This document shows positions 63,155 through 64,000 of a stretch of 64,000 bases of DNA, in pieces. The stretch lies in contig JAHLJZ010000055.1 in the NCBI GenBank assembly GCA_025602915.1, positions 62,001 through 126,000 on the forward strand, in the 5' to 3' direction. Both the position numbers and the translations under genes were made by a program. Source of the stretch: Paraphysoderma sedebokerense (Eukaryota > Blastocladiomycota > Physodermatomycetes > Physodermatales > Physodermataceae). A model generated the notes under the pieces. The model saw nothing but the letters and a program-made list of their open reading frames with translations. It was not told the origin of the DNA and did no database searches. Every line of letters starts with the position of its first letter. The first letter of the stretch is position 1.

Positions 63155-64000
63155 AGAAATGAATAAATATGGCGGATAGTTGTATCTTCGGCTTCCTATT
63201 TATCCCAACCTATTTAGGTAGTTAATTTAGGCACATGGAGTCTGTTGTGATATTTAAAATTATTATATTGGATTTATCTTCACACAAAGTGTCTGGCTAT
63301 TTACAAATCGACCGGGCAGACGCGGTTACACTCCACAATACAGCCATAAGTCTACAATCTCACTGCTACTTGTTTCAAATGAAGTGCGTTGACCCCATCT
63401 GCATTTTGCTGGAACTTCCCAGTTTGTCCGTTGAATTCGGTAATTTTAACACTGTCCTATTTTCCAACATGACAAACTTTTTTAGTAAGTCAAAGAACAC
63501 TAGAGCTAATATCTCATGCCACCTGACATTCATTGTTCCAGTAAATGTTGTAAGCACTGAAGGCCTTATAGCATATGCTAGAAAAGTTCCAATGTCGAAG
63601 ATTACCCAAATCACGAAAATAAATAAGATTTGTGCCTTCATTCTTCGAAGCTCATGGCTACTTCTTTCGAAGTTGGAACTGGACAATCGAGTTTTTTGAA
63701 TGCAGTACCAGCAGAATAAGCCGCAACAAATTTCGGTCAAACCCACTGAAATTATCACGAAAGCATGCCATAAAGTCGCTTCTGCTCCAAGAATTTTGAT
63801 TTGGTCGTTTGCTCGGGCCGAAAGATAATAGCCATACCCGTATATAACCTCCAGCGTGACGCCGAATACGAGAGAGAACGGAAGAAAAATAGTTCGAAGG
63901 AAACGCAATTTCGGGTATGTCGAACTGAAAATTGTATCCGTACGAGATAGTGTCATGGCGTTTGATAATACTGACAGAAAATATTATAGACACGAATTAG
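62709..64000. repeat. Exact terminal direct repeat, right copy
   Basis: Same orientation and sequence as 1-1292 with an offset of 62,708. The match is still running when the window ends. Confidence 0.97.
63375..64000 (-). CDS. Seven-helix membrane protein, partial right copy
   Basis: Exact second occurrence of 667-1292. Exon 2 (63375-63970) is complete and the window ends inside the single intron, so exon 1 is missing here. It is the same gene as the left-hand copy if the sequence is circular. Confidence 0.85.

Overview
The window is intron-rich nuclear DNA from a fungus that probably makes a flagellated cell. Introns are short (about 50-130 bases) with GT...AG ends. The gene set is fungal-type: SKI3, DBR1, a UCS myosin chaperone, Mia40, Rad52 and CENP-C/Mif2 with its C-terminal cupin. 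There is also a B9D1 gene, a ciliary transition-zone component that yeasts and moulds lack. An early-diverging zoosporic lineage (chytrid, blastocladian or close relative) fits best. No gene names the species, so this is inference. I saw no rRNA, convincing tRNA, CRISPR or transposable element.

The first 1,292 bases are repeated exactly as the last 1,292 (1-1292 = 62709-64000). The join falls inside the SKI3 coding region and reads through without a break. The underlying unit is therefore a 62,708-base circle, a tandem duplication, or a contig whose end overlaps its start. The full SKI3 copy is at the right end; the left end shows only its tail.

Layout, left to right: SKI3 tail; a seven-helix membrane protein (-); a gene-poor 2 kb stretch; a 13-exon SPOC-like nuclear protein (-), divergent from a BRAT1-like HEAT-repeat protein (+); a small glycine-rich protein (+); CENP-C (+); a PARP-like/B-box/coiled-coil protein (-); CCT6 (-); a basic unknown protein (-); DBR1 (-); a nuclear regulator-like protein (-). 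Then comes a tandem array of four related single-pass membrane proteins (+, 32.1-37.4 kb), followed by MIA40 (+), the UCS protein (+), a homeodomain protein (-), a gene-poor 2.2 kb stretch, a secreted histidine acid phosphatase (+), B9D1 (-), a 1-Cys peroxiredoxin (+), adenylate kinase (-), RAD52 (+) and SKI3 (+).

Most genes are unlinked housekeeping genes: RNA turnover, chromatin and centromere, protein folding, repair, redox and energy. The regions most likely to hold something undescribed are the four-gene membrane array, the SPOC protein with a Chp1/TASOR-like architecture, the PARP-like/B-box fusion, and the BRAT1-like protein, which would imply an Integrator-type nuclease in a fungus.
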